Source: Mycoplasmatota bacterium (GTDB taxonomy: Bacteria; Bacillota_I; Bacilli_A; RF39; UBA660). Taken from it: 12,138 bases of DNA. Position numbers and translations under genes: made by a program. Within the stretch, counting starts at the first letter, position 1. Each line of letters opens with the position of its first letter. The notes below the pieces were generated by a model. The model was given only the letters and a program-made list of their open reading frames with translations. It ran no database searches and was not told the origin of the DNA. The DNA is taken from contig JAAZDL010000153.1 in the NCBI GenBank assembly GCA_012512795.1, positions 1-12,138 of the forward strand, given 5' to 3'. Below are positions 5,199 to 12,138 of the stretch, one piece after another.

Positions 5199-6521
5199 TT
5201 AATCCTTTAATGATTTAAATATTTTCTTCCATAATTTACTTGATGAATAATTTAGTATACCTACTTTATATATTTTTAATCCATATTTATATAAAGCAGC
5301 ACATAGAGCAAGTAATAATATTATTGCAATTATTAAATCTATAATAGTAAATTGACCTATTGTATATAATACTGGTGCTAATATACCAGATATTAAAGGT
5401 ACATAAGCAGCTATTTTAATAAATATTGCTCCTTCATAAACACTAGCTATAATAGCTAAGTAATATCCAACCATTAGAAATAACATAACTGGTGTTTGTA
5501 TTTGCTGATAATCTTCCATACTAGTAGTCATACTAGCTAAGACTCCTATGAATAATGAGTATGCCATAAAACTAAGTATCATTAAAATTATAAAGAATGG
5601 TAACCCATAAAGAACATTTATCATAATATCACTACTTAAAAAAGCATTTATATATTCTGATATATTCATGGCTTGTCCAAGAGAGTTTAATCCAAGGCCT
5701 GATCCACTAGAGAAGAATAAACGAGTAAGTATTCCAATTATTAAATATACTATCAATAATGCTCCTTGTAATAAAGCAAATGCATTTGCTGACACAAGTT
5801 TAGAAGCAAAGTGAACTTCCGGTGAAACACTAGATATAATTATTTCCATACTCTTAGAAGTTTTTTCTTCATTTATTTCAGCACCTATCATTTGAACTAT
5901 CATTATTATTAAGAAGAAAAATGGAACTATAAATATAATAATTAATACACTTCCTACTAAAAGCATAAGTTCTTCATCTTCATTTAAGTTTTCATTTAAT
6001 ATAATTCTACTAATATCAGTATTTTGATACACTTTATTTAATATTTCTAAATCTATACCACTTTCAGATAATGCTATAGTTGATCTAGTAGTATCAAGTG
6101 CAGTTGTAATAGTTTGGTATAATACTGTATCAATATAATCATAAGATATTATTTGAACATCAAATATATTTTCAGAAGGAATTATTTCTAAAATAATATC
6201 AGGACTTTTTTCTTCTTTAATTTCTTTTTTTAACTCTTCTAGAGCTTTTTCTGATTTATTAATACTTAAATTATAGCTTTCTAATAAACTCATATAACTA
6301 CCATCTATAGTTGCACTTAGTTCATCATAAACACCTACTTCATCGATAATATGAATTTTAGTTTCATTACTAAAGTCTCCTCCGAAGAACTTAATAAGTG
6401 AATCTAAATTAGCTAAGCAAGGGATTAATATAAGCAAAATAATATTAACTGCTTTAAACCATTTAGTATTTATTTTTTTCTTTATACTTTCTTTAGTTAA
6501 GTATTTAAACTTAGTTTTCAT
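5199..6521 (-). CDS. ABC-2 type permease, NatB/YhaP-like
   Basis: The 440-residue membrane partner of the ABC ATPase encoded just upstream. A cytosolic basic N-terminus leads into a first helix (about 24-39). A large outside domain of about 140 residues follows, then five or six further helices (about 185-212, 244-266, 304-329, 344-361, 372-390, 393-411). EINEEKTSKSMEIIISSVSP (215-234) after the second helix is the conserved cytoplasmic motif of the ABC2_membrane_3 family. The NatB/YhaP class exports sodium or other ions, drugs or peptides; the substrate cannot be read from sequence. ATG 6521 is chosen because AGGTGA stands about 6 bases upstream; a GTG at 6530 would lie on that site. The gene overlaps the ATPase gene by 11 bases, ensuring coupled translation. 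Confidence 0.88.
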   Translation of the reverse strand: MKTKFKYLTKESIKKKINTKWFKAVNIILLILIPCLANLDSLIKFFGGDFSNETKIHIIDEVGVYDELSATIDGSYMSLLESYNLSINKSEKALEELKKEIKEEKSPDIILEIIPSENIFDVQIISYDYIDTVLYQTITTALDTTRSTIALSESGIDLEILNKVYQNTDISRIILNENLNEDEELMLLVGSVLIIIFIVPFFFLIIMIVQMIGAEINEEKTSKSMEIIISSVSPEVHFASKLVSANAFALLQGALLIVYLIIGILTRLFFSSGSGLGLNSLGQAMNISEYINAFLSSDIMINVLYGLPFFIILMILSFMAYSLFIGVLASMTTSMEDYQQIQTPVMLFLMVGYYLAIIASVYEGAIFIKIAAYVPLISGILAPVLYTIGQFTIIDLIIAIILLLALCAALYKYGLKIYKVGILNYSSSKLWKKIFKSLKD

Positions 6522-7410
6522 ATGCTTCACCTACTTTACTAATAAATATTTCATTAAGTGTTGGCTCTTCTACTACAAACTTAGTAACATTATCGCATTT
6601 AGATATTTCTTTAAATACTTCTGATACATATTTTATATCTTCTACTTTTATTGTATATTTTTCTTGTGTTTTCTCTACACTAATAACACCTTTTATTTTA
6701 TTTATTTTTGCCTCATCAACATTAGCTTCTACTATTATATTTTTAGTTTTATAATCTGATTTAATTTTACTAAGTTTTCCTTGTAATACAGATTTTCCTT
6801 TAACTAATATAATAAGTGAATCACAAAAATACTCAATATGTTCCATCATATGAGAAGAAAAGATGATAATAGTTTTTTCTTTTTTAAGTCTTAGTATAAC
6901 TTTTTTAAACATATCTACATTAATAGGATCTAATCCACTAAAAGGTTCATCAAGTATAAGTAGTTTAGGACTATGAAGTATACTCATTATAAATTGTATT
7001 TTTTGTTGATTACCTTTTGATAATTCTTTTATTTTTTTATTTTTATATTCTTCTATTTTAAATTCTTTTAAGTATTTATCTAATTTTTCTTCTATATCTT
7101 TACTTTTCATACCTTTAAGTGTCCCATAAAGATAAGCTTGTTCTAAAACTGTTTTATTTAAAAGTAAACTTCTTTCTTCAGTTAAAAAACCTATAGAATC
7201 AGTTACACTATAATCAATTTTCTTATTATTAAGAAATATTTCTCCTTTTGATTTATCTAAAAGCCCCATTATCATTCTAAATGTAGTCGTTTTGCCTGAA
7301 CCATTAACTCCTAAAAGCCCAAATATTTCTCCTTCAAATATATCAAAAGACAAATCATCAACTGCTAAAAGATCACCATAATACTTAGTTACATTTTTAA
7401 CACTCAGCAT
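6511..7410 (-). CDS. ABC transporter ATPase, NatA/YhaQ-like
   Basis: The 299-residue ATPase energises the permease encoded next to it. Walker A is GVNGSGKTT (34-42), the signature LSKGNQQK (130-137), Walker B LLILDEP (150-156) followed by FSGLDP, and the switch histidine H187 in FSSHMMEH. The Q-loop position carries GFLTEER (74-80), a form typical of the NatA/YhaQ group, whose members usually read LPEER. About 90 residues after the core form the C-terminal domain common in exporter ATPases. Start ATG 7410 overlaps the end of pduL by 7 bases (ATATGCTGAG), which also shows TGA being used as a stop. An AGGAGG-type site is not obvious, so translation is probably coupled to pduL. Confidence 0.93.
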   Translation of the reverse strand: MLSVKNVTKYYGDLLAVDDLSFDIFEGEIFGLLGVNGSGKTTTFRMIMGLLDKSKGEIFLNNKKIDYSVTDSIGFLTEERSLLLNKTVLEQAYLYGTLKGMKSKDIEEKLDKYLKEFKIEEYKNKKIKELSKGNQQKIQFIMSILHSPKLLILDEPFSGLDPINVDMFKKVILRLKKEKTIIIFSSHMMEHIEYFCDSLIILVKGKSVLQGKLSKIKSDYKTKNIIVEANVDEAKINKIKGVISVEKTQEKYTIKVEDIKYVSEVFKEISKCDNVTKFVVEEPTLNEIFISKVGEAYEN

Positions 7411-7958
7411 ATAGTTACCTCCATATCATTTTCAAGACATAACTTTTCAGCTTCATCTTTATTAATATGCATCTCTAGAGAGTAGTTATCATTTGCTTTT
7501 AAATGTACATCTTTTACAAGTATTCCATTTATCATAACATCTACTATATCTCCATTTTCTTTGTTTAAAGATTTTAAATGTTCATTAGTTAAATGAATAT
7601 GTTTATTTGATACTATAACTTCACTTTTAGCTTCATATTTTCCAGCTGGCCCGATCATAGTTAGAGTTTCACTATTATCTAAATATGAACTAGTTCTAAC
7701 AGGTGCATTAATACCAAGATAATCACAATCTTTTTGTAATAATTCTACTTGAGTATAAGTTCTACAAGGACCTATAACTCTAACATGTTCAATAATTTTA
7801 TCTCCTTTTTGGAGTATCACCGTTTCTTCCGCAGCAAACTCTCCAGGTTGTTTTAAATTTCTTTTTACATTTAATTTATAATTTTTACCAAATAAAGCTT
7901 CAAGAGCTTCTTTAGTTACATGTACATGATGATTAGAAATTCCTAATAGTATTTTCAT
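7404..7958 (-). CDS. pduL: Phosphate propanoyltransferase PduL
   Basis: PduL interconverts acyl-CoA plus phosphate with acyl-phosphate plus CoA; with acetate kinase it replaces classical Pta for ATP-yielding fermentation. The 184-residue protein has the duplicated beta-barrel layout with the expected metal-binding histidines: NHHVHV (9-14), SNKHIHL (117-123) and EMHINKDEA (162-170). GPCRTYTQVEL (63-73) carries the conserved arginine that handles phosphate. There is no N-terminal encapsulation helix and no shell gene nearby, so a cytosolic, housekeeping role is more likely than a microcompartment one. ATG 7958 is chosen because GGAGG sits 6 bases upstream; the ATG at 7970 lies before that site. 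It is the first gene of an overlapping operon with an ABC exporter, an unusual partner. Confidence 0.93.
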   Translation of the reverse strand: MKILLGISNHHVHVTKEALEALFGKNYKLNVKRNLKQPGEFAAEETVILQKGDKIIEHVRVIGPCRTYTQVELLQKDCDYLGINAPVRTSSYLDNSETLTMIGPAGKYEAKSEVIVSNKHIHLTNEHLKSLNKENGDIVDVMINGILVKDVHLKANDNYSLEMHINKDEAEKLCLENDMEVTIC

Positions 7959-7981
7959 ATATACCTCCATAATTATTATAG

Positions 7982-8010
7982 ATTATAATGTAAATAAAAT
8001 AAAGAGATAA
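7982..8010 (-). promoter_or_regulatory. Likely promoter of the pduL-ABC operon
   Basis: Minus-strand TTATCT (8010-8005), a 17-base spacer and perfect TATAAT (7987-7982) precede the GGAGG site of pduL by about 15 bases. The -35 box is poor. It lies back to back with the lemA promoter, and an imperfect dyad (AAAGAGATAAT 8001-8011, ATTACTCTTT 8028-8037) spans both, which could bind a shared regulator. Confidence 0.45.
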
Positions 8011-8040
8011 TACATATTACTTTTTAAATTACTCTTTTTT

Positions 8041-8049
8041 TGATATAAT
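8041..8049 (+). promoter_or_regulatory. Extended -10 promoter of the LemA gene
   Basis: TGATATAAT is a TGn-extended perfect -10 element. The -35 area (TTTTTA, 8021-8026) is weak, as is usual for extended -10 promoters. The predicted start lies only about 13 bases before ATG 8069, leaving a very short leader. Confidence 0.6.
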
Positions 8050-8068
8050 ATTTTTAGGATGTGATAAG

Positions 8069-8626
8069 ATGAAATTATTTAATATTGTAGCTCTTATTTT
8101 AGTTAGTTTAATATTTTTAACTTCTTTACTAATAGTAATATTTAAGTTCTTAACTGAAAAATTAGATAGTTTATATAACAAAGTATCAACTTCTGAAGAA
8201 GAAAGTTTTGAAAAGTTAAAAAATAAATATAATTTAATTATAAGATGTATAAAATTAATAGAAAATAAATTCAAAATAGAAAGTAAAACTTTTGAAGAAG
8301 TTAAAAAAGTAAAAATAGATTCTATATCATCATTTAAACATGATAAGTTATTAAATAAGTGTTATAGTGAAATATTACAAATTAAAAGTGATAATAATAA
8401 ATCAAAAGAAATTAAAAGTTTCAAAGATATTATAGATGAATATGAAGAGAATGAATTACATATTATATCTCTAAGAACTTATTATAATAAATATACTTTA
8501 GAATTTAATAAGTTAATAAAAAAAATACCATATAATATAGTAGCTAAAATAAGAAAATATAAATTAAAAAGTCTTTTCGAAGGAAAAGAACTTGATGTTA
8601 ATTTTAATAATGATTTGGAAGTGTAA
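8069..8626 (+). CDS. LemA family membrane protein
   Basis: This 185-residue protein has the LemA plan. A single N-terminal membrane helix (about 6-28) is followed by a helical bundle: YNKVSTSEEESFEKLKNKYNLIIRCIKLI (36-64), a second helix (about 71-90) and the diagnostic C-terminal stretch ENELHIISLRTYYNKYTLEFNKLIKKIPYNIVAK (127-160), equivalent to the family pattern of Glu-Arg, YN repeats and FP-N-ILA. The Arg of the last helix (R136) and Y139/N140 are kept. LemA proteins are widespread membrane-anchored proteins without an agreed function. The ribosome site is a weak GGAT/GTGAT. Its 3' end overlaps ung by 23 bases tail-to-tail. Confidence 0.8.
   Translation: MKLFNIVALILVSLIFLTSLLIVIFKFLTEKLDSLYNKVSTSEEESFEKLKNKYNLIIRCIKLIENKFKIESKTFEEVKKVKIDSISSFKHDKLLNKCYSEILQIKSDNNKSKEIKSFKDIIDEYEENELHIISLRTYYNKYTLEFNKLIKKIPYNIVAKIRKYKLKSLFEGKELDVNFNNDLEV
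8561..8593 (-). terminator. Terminator of the ung operon, inside the LemA gene
   Basis: On the minus strand AAGTTCTTTT (8593-8584), loop CCTTCG and AAAAGACTT (8577-8569) form a 9-bp stem with one bulged T, followed by TTTAATTT. It begins about 11 bases after the ung stop codon and lies within the last 25 codons of the LemA gene on the other strand. Confidence 0.55.
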
Positions 8627-9275
8627 AATTCACTTCTTTTATATTGTTTTCTTTTAGAAAGTTATTTGCTTTAGAAAAAGGTTTACTTCCAAAGAAACCA
8701 GAATGTGCTGAAAAAGGACTAGGATGAGTACTTTCTATTACTAAATGATTTTTATTTTTAATTAATTCTTTTTTACTTTTAGCAAAGTTACCCCATAGTA
8801 TAAATACTATAGGTTCGTTTTTAGTATCAAGCAATTTAATAATATGATCTGTTAAATATTGCCAACCTAAATCTTTATGAGAAAGAGGAGTATCTTTTCT
8901 TACTGTAAGAATACTATTTAACATAAGTACTCCTTCTTTAGCCCAAGGTGTTAAATCACCACTTATTTCATTTTTAATATTTAAATCATTATATAATTCT
9001 TTATATATATTTTTCAAACTAGGAGGTAACTTAACTCCTTTTTGAACACTAAAAGAAAGCCCATGTGCTTCATTTTCACCATGGTATGGATCTTGCCCTA
9101 TTATAACTATTTTAACTTTAGAAAAAGGAGTATATTTAAGAGCGTTAAATATATTGCTATAGTCAGGATAACAAGTATAATTTTTATATTCATCTTTAAC
9201 TTTATTTAAAAATGAGTTAAAACCTTTACTTTTCCATACACTATCTAAAACTATATCCCAATCATTACCTATCAT
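8604..9275 (-). CDS. ung: Uracil-DNA glycosylase, family 1
   Basis: Ung cuts uracil from DNA to start base excision repair. The 223-residue length is normal. The water-activating loop GQDPYHG (60-66) with catalytic D62, the uracil pocket LMLNS (117-121, N120), the PPSLKNIYKEL loop (84-94) and the leucine-loop/catalytic-histidine motif STHPSPFSAHSGFFGSKPF (182-200, H184) are all intact. ATG 9275 has AAGGAT about 6 bases upstream. It follows the broken rlmH by 15 bases in the dnaB-led unit and overlaps the LemA gene tail-to-tail. Confidence 0.97.
   Translation of the reverse strand: MIGNDWDIVLDSVWKSKGFNSFLNKVKDEYKNYTCYPDYSNIFNALKYTPFSKVKIVIIGQDPYHGENEAHGLSFSVQKGVKLPPSLKNIYKELYNDLNIKNEISGDLTPWAKEGVLMLNSILTVRKDTPLSHKDLGWQYLTDHIIKLLDTKNEPIVFILWGNFAKSKKELIKNKNHLVIESTHPSPFSAHSGFFGSKPFSKANNFLKENNIKEVNFTLPNHY
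8618..8640 (+). terminator. Terminator of the LemA gene, inside ung
   Basis: GAAGTG (8618-8623), loop TAAAATT and CACTTC (8631-8636) are followed by TTTTAT. The LemA stop codon TAA (8624-8626) lies in the loop. The hairpin falls within the last codons of ung on the opposite strand. Confidence 0.55.
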
Positions 9276-9290
9276 ATTTTATCCTTACTA

Positions 9291-9621
9291 TTATTTATGA
9301 TAACTTTCATTATTTAATATTTTAAATGACCTATATATTTGTTCTAAAAGAATACCTCTAAATAAACCATGTGGAAAAGTTAATTTAGAAAAAGTTATCG
9401 AACTTTAAAGTATTACACTGTTCTTCGTTTAAAGAAAGACAAATAACATATTCGTTTTGTTTTATATTTTTTAATATATTCTTTCCTTCATCTATAATAT
9501 TATTATCTTTAAGTTCCACTATTTCTATTTTATGATATTTATTTATTCTATTTTTATAATCACTTACTAATTCTTTTAGATATTTCTCTTTAAGAGAACC
9601 TACACATATTACTTTTATCAT
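9291..9621 (-). pseudogene. rlmH: rRNA methyltransferase RlmH, internally deleted
   Basis: RlmH methylates pseudouridine 1915 of 23S rRNA and is normally about 155-160 residues. Here the N-terminal part reads normally from ATG 9621 (MIKVICVGSLKEKY... to VICLSLNEEQ) but stops at 9385 after 78 residues. In another frame the authentic C-terminus follows directly (about 9409 to 9291): ITFSKLTFPH, ILLEQIYRSFKI, ESYHK. Some 40-50 residues are missing between the two, including the GGSxG S-adenosylmethionine-binding loop of the trefoil knot, and the frame is broken as well. In the surviving tail FPHQLMR has become FPHGLFR and the following Val is Gly, consistent with decay. The start overlaps the peptidase stop by 4 bases (ATGA) and lacks its own ribosome site. 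A 78-residue product may still be made but cannot be catalytic. Confidence 0.88.
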
Positions 9622-11072
9622 TGATAAATTGATAACGGATTCATAAATTGACCATTTTTTTGAATTCTAAAGTCAAGGTGTCTACCAGTAGATGCTCCTG
9701 TTGAACCCATTATTCCTATTAACTGACCTTTTTCAACTGTTTCTCCAACTGAAACTAATGCTTTTTTAGCAAAATGCATGTAAGTAGATACATATCCATT
9801 TTGATGATCAATTTTTGTATAGTATCCCATTGAACTATTATAATCAGCAGCTATTACTTTTCCACTTTGTATAGCATAAATATTTTTATTTGGTGTACCA
9901 GTTATATCAACTCCATAGTGGAAGTGACCACCACCATATACAGGGTGAACTCTATATCCATATGATGATGAAATACGATAAGGTTTACTTGTTGGCCAAG
10001 CCCAGTATGTAGAATTTCCTACATAAACAATATTTTTTCCACCATAAACTACTATTTTATCAACTGGAGCTGAAACTACTTCTTCAGAGATTAAAACAGT
10101 GTTTAAAATAACTCCATTCATTTCTTTAGTTGCATATGTAACAATACTTTGCCCATTAGTTCCTTGTTGTTTTATATACATATCTTCAGCATTCAATGAT
10201 TTATCATATTCAACTTTAGTATCATAAGTTATAGTTTGTTTCTCTGTTTGAAAAGATTCAACAACTATATTAGCAATTGGATTAATACCAGCAACTATTA
10301 CTTCTTGTCCTACGGCAAGTAGCGCTTTTTCACTTACTATATTCGGATTAGCAACTAAGAAGTCAGATACACCTAATTTATTTTTATAAGCAATTTCTTC
10401 AATAGTATCAGTTGCTTTAACAATATATTTATTAGTTAAATTAGAAGTACCAAATAAGAAGAATATACTTAATTCATCTGGAGAAGTTATAATGTCTTCT
10501 TCAGTAGATATATGAGTTTTTCTAATAGTTACTTCTTGATCAAAATATATATCAGTTATTTGCATATTCTCTTCAGCTTTTTGAATTTGAGTATCATTTT
10601 TATAATTTTCATATTGTTCTTCAGTTAAAAAAGCAAGAATTGTATTTTTAATAGCTTTATCTAAGTCTTCTTTATTTAAAATAAAGAATTTTTTATTATA
10701 TTTATCTTTTTTAACATTTACCTCATATGCTTCTATAGTAAAAGGATCTAAATCTTTAATCTCATCATATACTTCTTTAGCAGACATAGTATTATTACTA
10801 TAAGTCAAAACACTCTGAATTTTCAATCCAGAAGGCGGATATACTTTATCTACATTGTATTTATCTTTTATAACTTTTTGCTCTTTATCTATTAAGTTAT
10901 ATAATTCTTCTTCAGATGATATTAAACCTATTTTTTCACCACCTAAATATACTTTATAATACTTATTAGCATGCTTAACAGAAGGAACAAAAGTAATAGA
11001 TACATATACAGTAAATATTATAATAATTAATCCAAATAAAATTGTTGATATAGTAATATCTTTTTTATTCAT
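9618..11072 (-). CDS. Membrane-anchored LysM-G5-M23 cell-wall peptidase
   Basis: The 484-residue envelope protein has one N-terminal membrane helix (about 8-29), an outside region of about 180 residues, a LysM peptidoglycan-binding module (about 215-260, YIVKATDTIEEIAYKNKLGV...), a G5-like segment (about 265-343) and a C-terminal M23 peptidase domain (about 365-480). In the peptidase, HYGVD gives H385 and D389 and YMH gives H433. The last motif reads RHLDF (H465, D467) where the family usually has HLH, so one zinc ligand position holds Asp. M23 enzymes cut peptide bridges of peptidoglycan; whether this one is active or an EnvC-like activator depends on that Asp. AAGGA is placed 8 bases before ATG 11072, which overlaps the dnaB end by 8 bases. 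The C-terminal half resembles sporulation/division M23 proteins. Confidence 0.9.
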   Translation of the reverse strand: MNKKDITISTILFGLIIIIFTVYVSITFVPSVKHANKYYKVYLGGEKIGLISSEEELYNLIDKEQKVIKDKYNVDKVYPPSGLKIQSVLTYSNNTMSAKEVYDEIKDLDPFTIEAYEVNVKKDKYNKKFFILNKEDLDKAIKNTILAFLTEEQYENYKNDTQIQKAEENMQITDIYFDQEVTIRKTHISTEEDIITSPDELSIFFLFGTSNLTNKYIVKATDTIEEIAYKNKLGVSDFLVANPNIVSEKALLAVGQEVIVAGINPIANIVVESFQTEKQTITYDTKVEYDKSLNAEDMYIKQQGTNGQSIVTYATKEMNGVILNTVLISEEVVSAPVDKIVVYGGKNIVYVGNSTYWAWPTSKPYRISSSYGYRVHPVYGGGHFHYGVDITGTPNKNIYAIQSGKVIAADYNSSMGYYTKIDHQNGYVSTYMHFAKKALVSVGETVEKGQLIGIMGSTGASTGRHLDFRIQKNGQFMNPLSIYQ

Positions 11073-12138
11073 TTTCGTTTTCCTTATTTATATAATTATC
11101 AAATGAACCTGTATTCATTTTAAATACTAAGTTAACTGTTCCAGTTGATCCTGCTCTATGTTTAGCAACAAGAAGCTCTATTTTTCTATTAATATTTCCA
11201 TCATACTTTCCATAATCATCACTATGAAGAAATAAAACTATATCAGCATCTTGTTCAATAGAACCTGATTCTCTTAAATCACTTAACTTAGGCCTTTTAT
11301 CCTCGCCTCTTCTTTGTTCAACATTTCTTGAAAGTTGAGCAAGAGCTATTACAGGAATATCTAGTTCCATTGCTAGTTTTTTAATATCACGGCTTATTTC
11401 ACTTACTTCTTGTACTCTTTGTCCTGCATATTTAGAAGAACTTGAAATTAACTGCATATAGTCAATAATAACCAAGTCAAGTCCATCATCTGAATTTTTT
11501 AATTTTCTACATTTTCTTCTTATTTCACTTACAGTAATACCACCTGAATCATCTACAAAAAACTTAGTATCAGAAAGTTCACTCATAGCTTCATTCCATT
11601 TTTTCCAGTCATTATTTTTAAGTTTACCTGTTTTTAATACATCTCCATCTATTTTACCAATGCAACCAAACATTCTCTTAGTAATCTCTTCAACTCCCAT
11701 TTCAAGTGAAAATAAAGCAACACTATTTTTGTTGTTAATAGATGCATTTAATCCAAGATTTAATGCAAAAGCACTTTTACCACAACCAGGCCTTCCAGCT
11801 ATAATTATAACTTGTTTCTTTTGAAGACCTCTAGTCATATTATCTAATTCATAATAACCTGTTCTAATACCTGTAAACTCTGTTTTAGAATCAGCTAGTA
11901 ATTCCATGTTTCTTTGTATCTCAGGAAGAACATCTTGTATCTTTCTTATGTCTCTTCCAAGTTTGTCATTATATACACTTAATATGTTTCTCTCAGCATT
12001 TTCAACTATATCAACTATATCATCTTTTTCTTCATAACATTCTTCTTGTATTCTAGTTGATTTTTCTATTAAGTTTCTAAGAACACTCTTTTCAAATATT
12101 ATTTTAATATAATAATTTAAGTTAGCTGTTGATGGAAC
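11065..12138 (-). CDS. dnaB: Replicative DNA helicase DnaB (start outside window)
   Basis: DnaB is the hexameric helicase that opens the replication fork. The window holds the last 357 residues; the frame is open to base 12138 and about 80-90 residues of the N-terminal domain are missing. VPSTANLNYYIKIIFEKS and the following helices belong to the N-terminal domain and linker. Window residue 78 is an internal Met, not the start. The RecA-like domain has Walker A GRPGCGKS (115-122), FSLEM, Walker B LVIIDYMQL (222-230), the AQLSRNVEQR motif, SDLRESGSIEQDAD and the arginine-finger region KHRAGSTGTVNLVF. No intein interrupts it. It leads a packed unit: the peptidase gene begins within its last 8 bases. 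Confidence 0.97.
   Translation of the reverse strand, partial: VPSTANLNYYIKIIFEKSVLRNLIEKSTRIQEECYEEKDDIVDIVENAERNILSVYNDKLGRDIRKIQDVLPEIQRNMELLADSKTEFTGIRTGYYELDNMTRGLQKKQVIIIAGRPGCGKSAFALNLGLNASINNKNSVALFSLEMGVEEITKRMFGCIGKIDGDVLKTGKLKNNDWKKWNEAMSELSDTKFFVDDSGGITVSEIRRKCRKLKNSDDGLDLVIIDYMQLISSSSKYAGQRVQEVSEISRDIKKLAMELDIPVIALAQLSRNVEQRRGEDKRPKLSDLRESGSIEQDADIVLFLHSDDYGKYDGNINRKIELLVAKHRAGSTGTVNLVFKMNTGSFDNYINKENENE

Noticed and set aside
8029..8274. Minus-strand 81-residue open frame
   Set aside because: Antisense to the LemA gene and across its promoter; no start signal or homology.

Overview
The window is very AT-rich (third codon positions almost all A or T, CpG rare) and looks like a low-GC Firmicutes/Tenericutes-type chromosome, plausibly an uncultured gut Bacilli or Clostridia lineage. 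Shine-Dalgarno sites are of the AGGAGG/AGGTGA type. TGA acts as a stop: two genes end in TGA at tight overlaps with the next gene, so the standard bacterial code applies. The species cannot be named from this sequence.

Layout. (1) 1-324 has no long gene. It holds a minus-strand unit with its own near-consensus promoter, two hairpins and tandem terminators (about 256 to 164), best read as a small structured RNA; a 46-codon frame with a hydrophobic tail overlaps it. (2) 325-1854, minus strand: a two-gene unit of a kinase-fold protein followed by a diguanylate cyclase with an intact active site and product-inhibition site, driven by a good promoter at 1881-1909. (3) 2029-3507, plus strand: a DUF1846 family protein, divergent from the kinase gene and closed by a clean terminator. 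(4) 3559-5089: an accessory-looking segment bounded by an 11/12 inverted repeat rich in C/G. It carries two unfamiliar minus-strand genes that share one reading frame separated by a single stop, a promoter-terminator unit and possible decayed coding sequence. (5) 5101-5188: tRNA-Leu(GAG), minus strand. (6) 5199-7958, minus strand: an overlapping operon of phosphotransacylase PduL, an ABC ATPase and an ABC-2 permease of the NatAB/YhaQP type, with the tRNA 10 bases after it. (7) 8069-8626, plus strand: a LemA family protein, overlapping tail-to-tail with ung; each gene's likely terminator lies inside the other gene's coding end. (8) 8604-12138, minus strand: dnaB (start beyond the window), a LysM/G5/M23 cell-wall peptidase, a broken rlmH and ung, tightly packed as one transcription unit.

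How it fits together. Most of the window is housekeeping or envelope biology: replication (DnaB), uracil repair (Ung), wall remodelling (M23 peptidase), acyl-phosphate metabolism (PduL) and export (ABC pair). The parts that stand out are the candidate small RNA, the pairing of a kinase-fold protein with a c-di-GMP synthase, the repeat-bounded island beside tRNA-Leu, the interlocked lemA/ung ends, and the loss of the catalytic core of rlmH, normally a conserved rRNA methyltransferase. I see no CRISPR array, rRNA gene, transposase, integrase or complete defence system.
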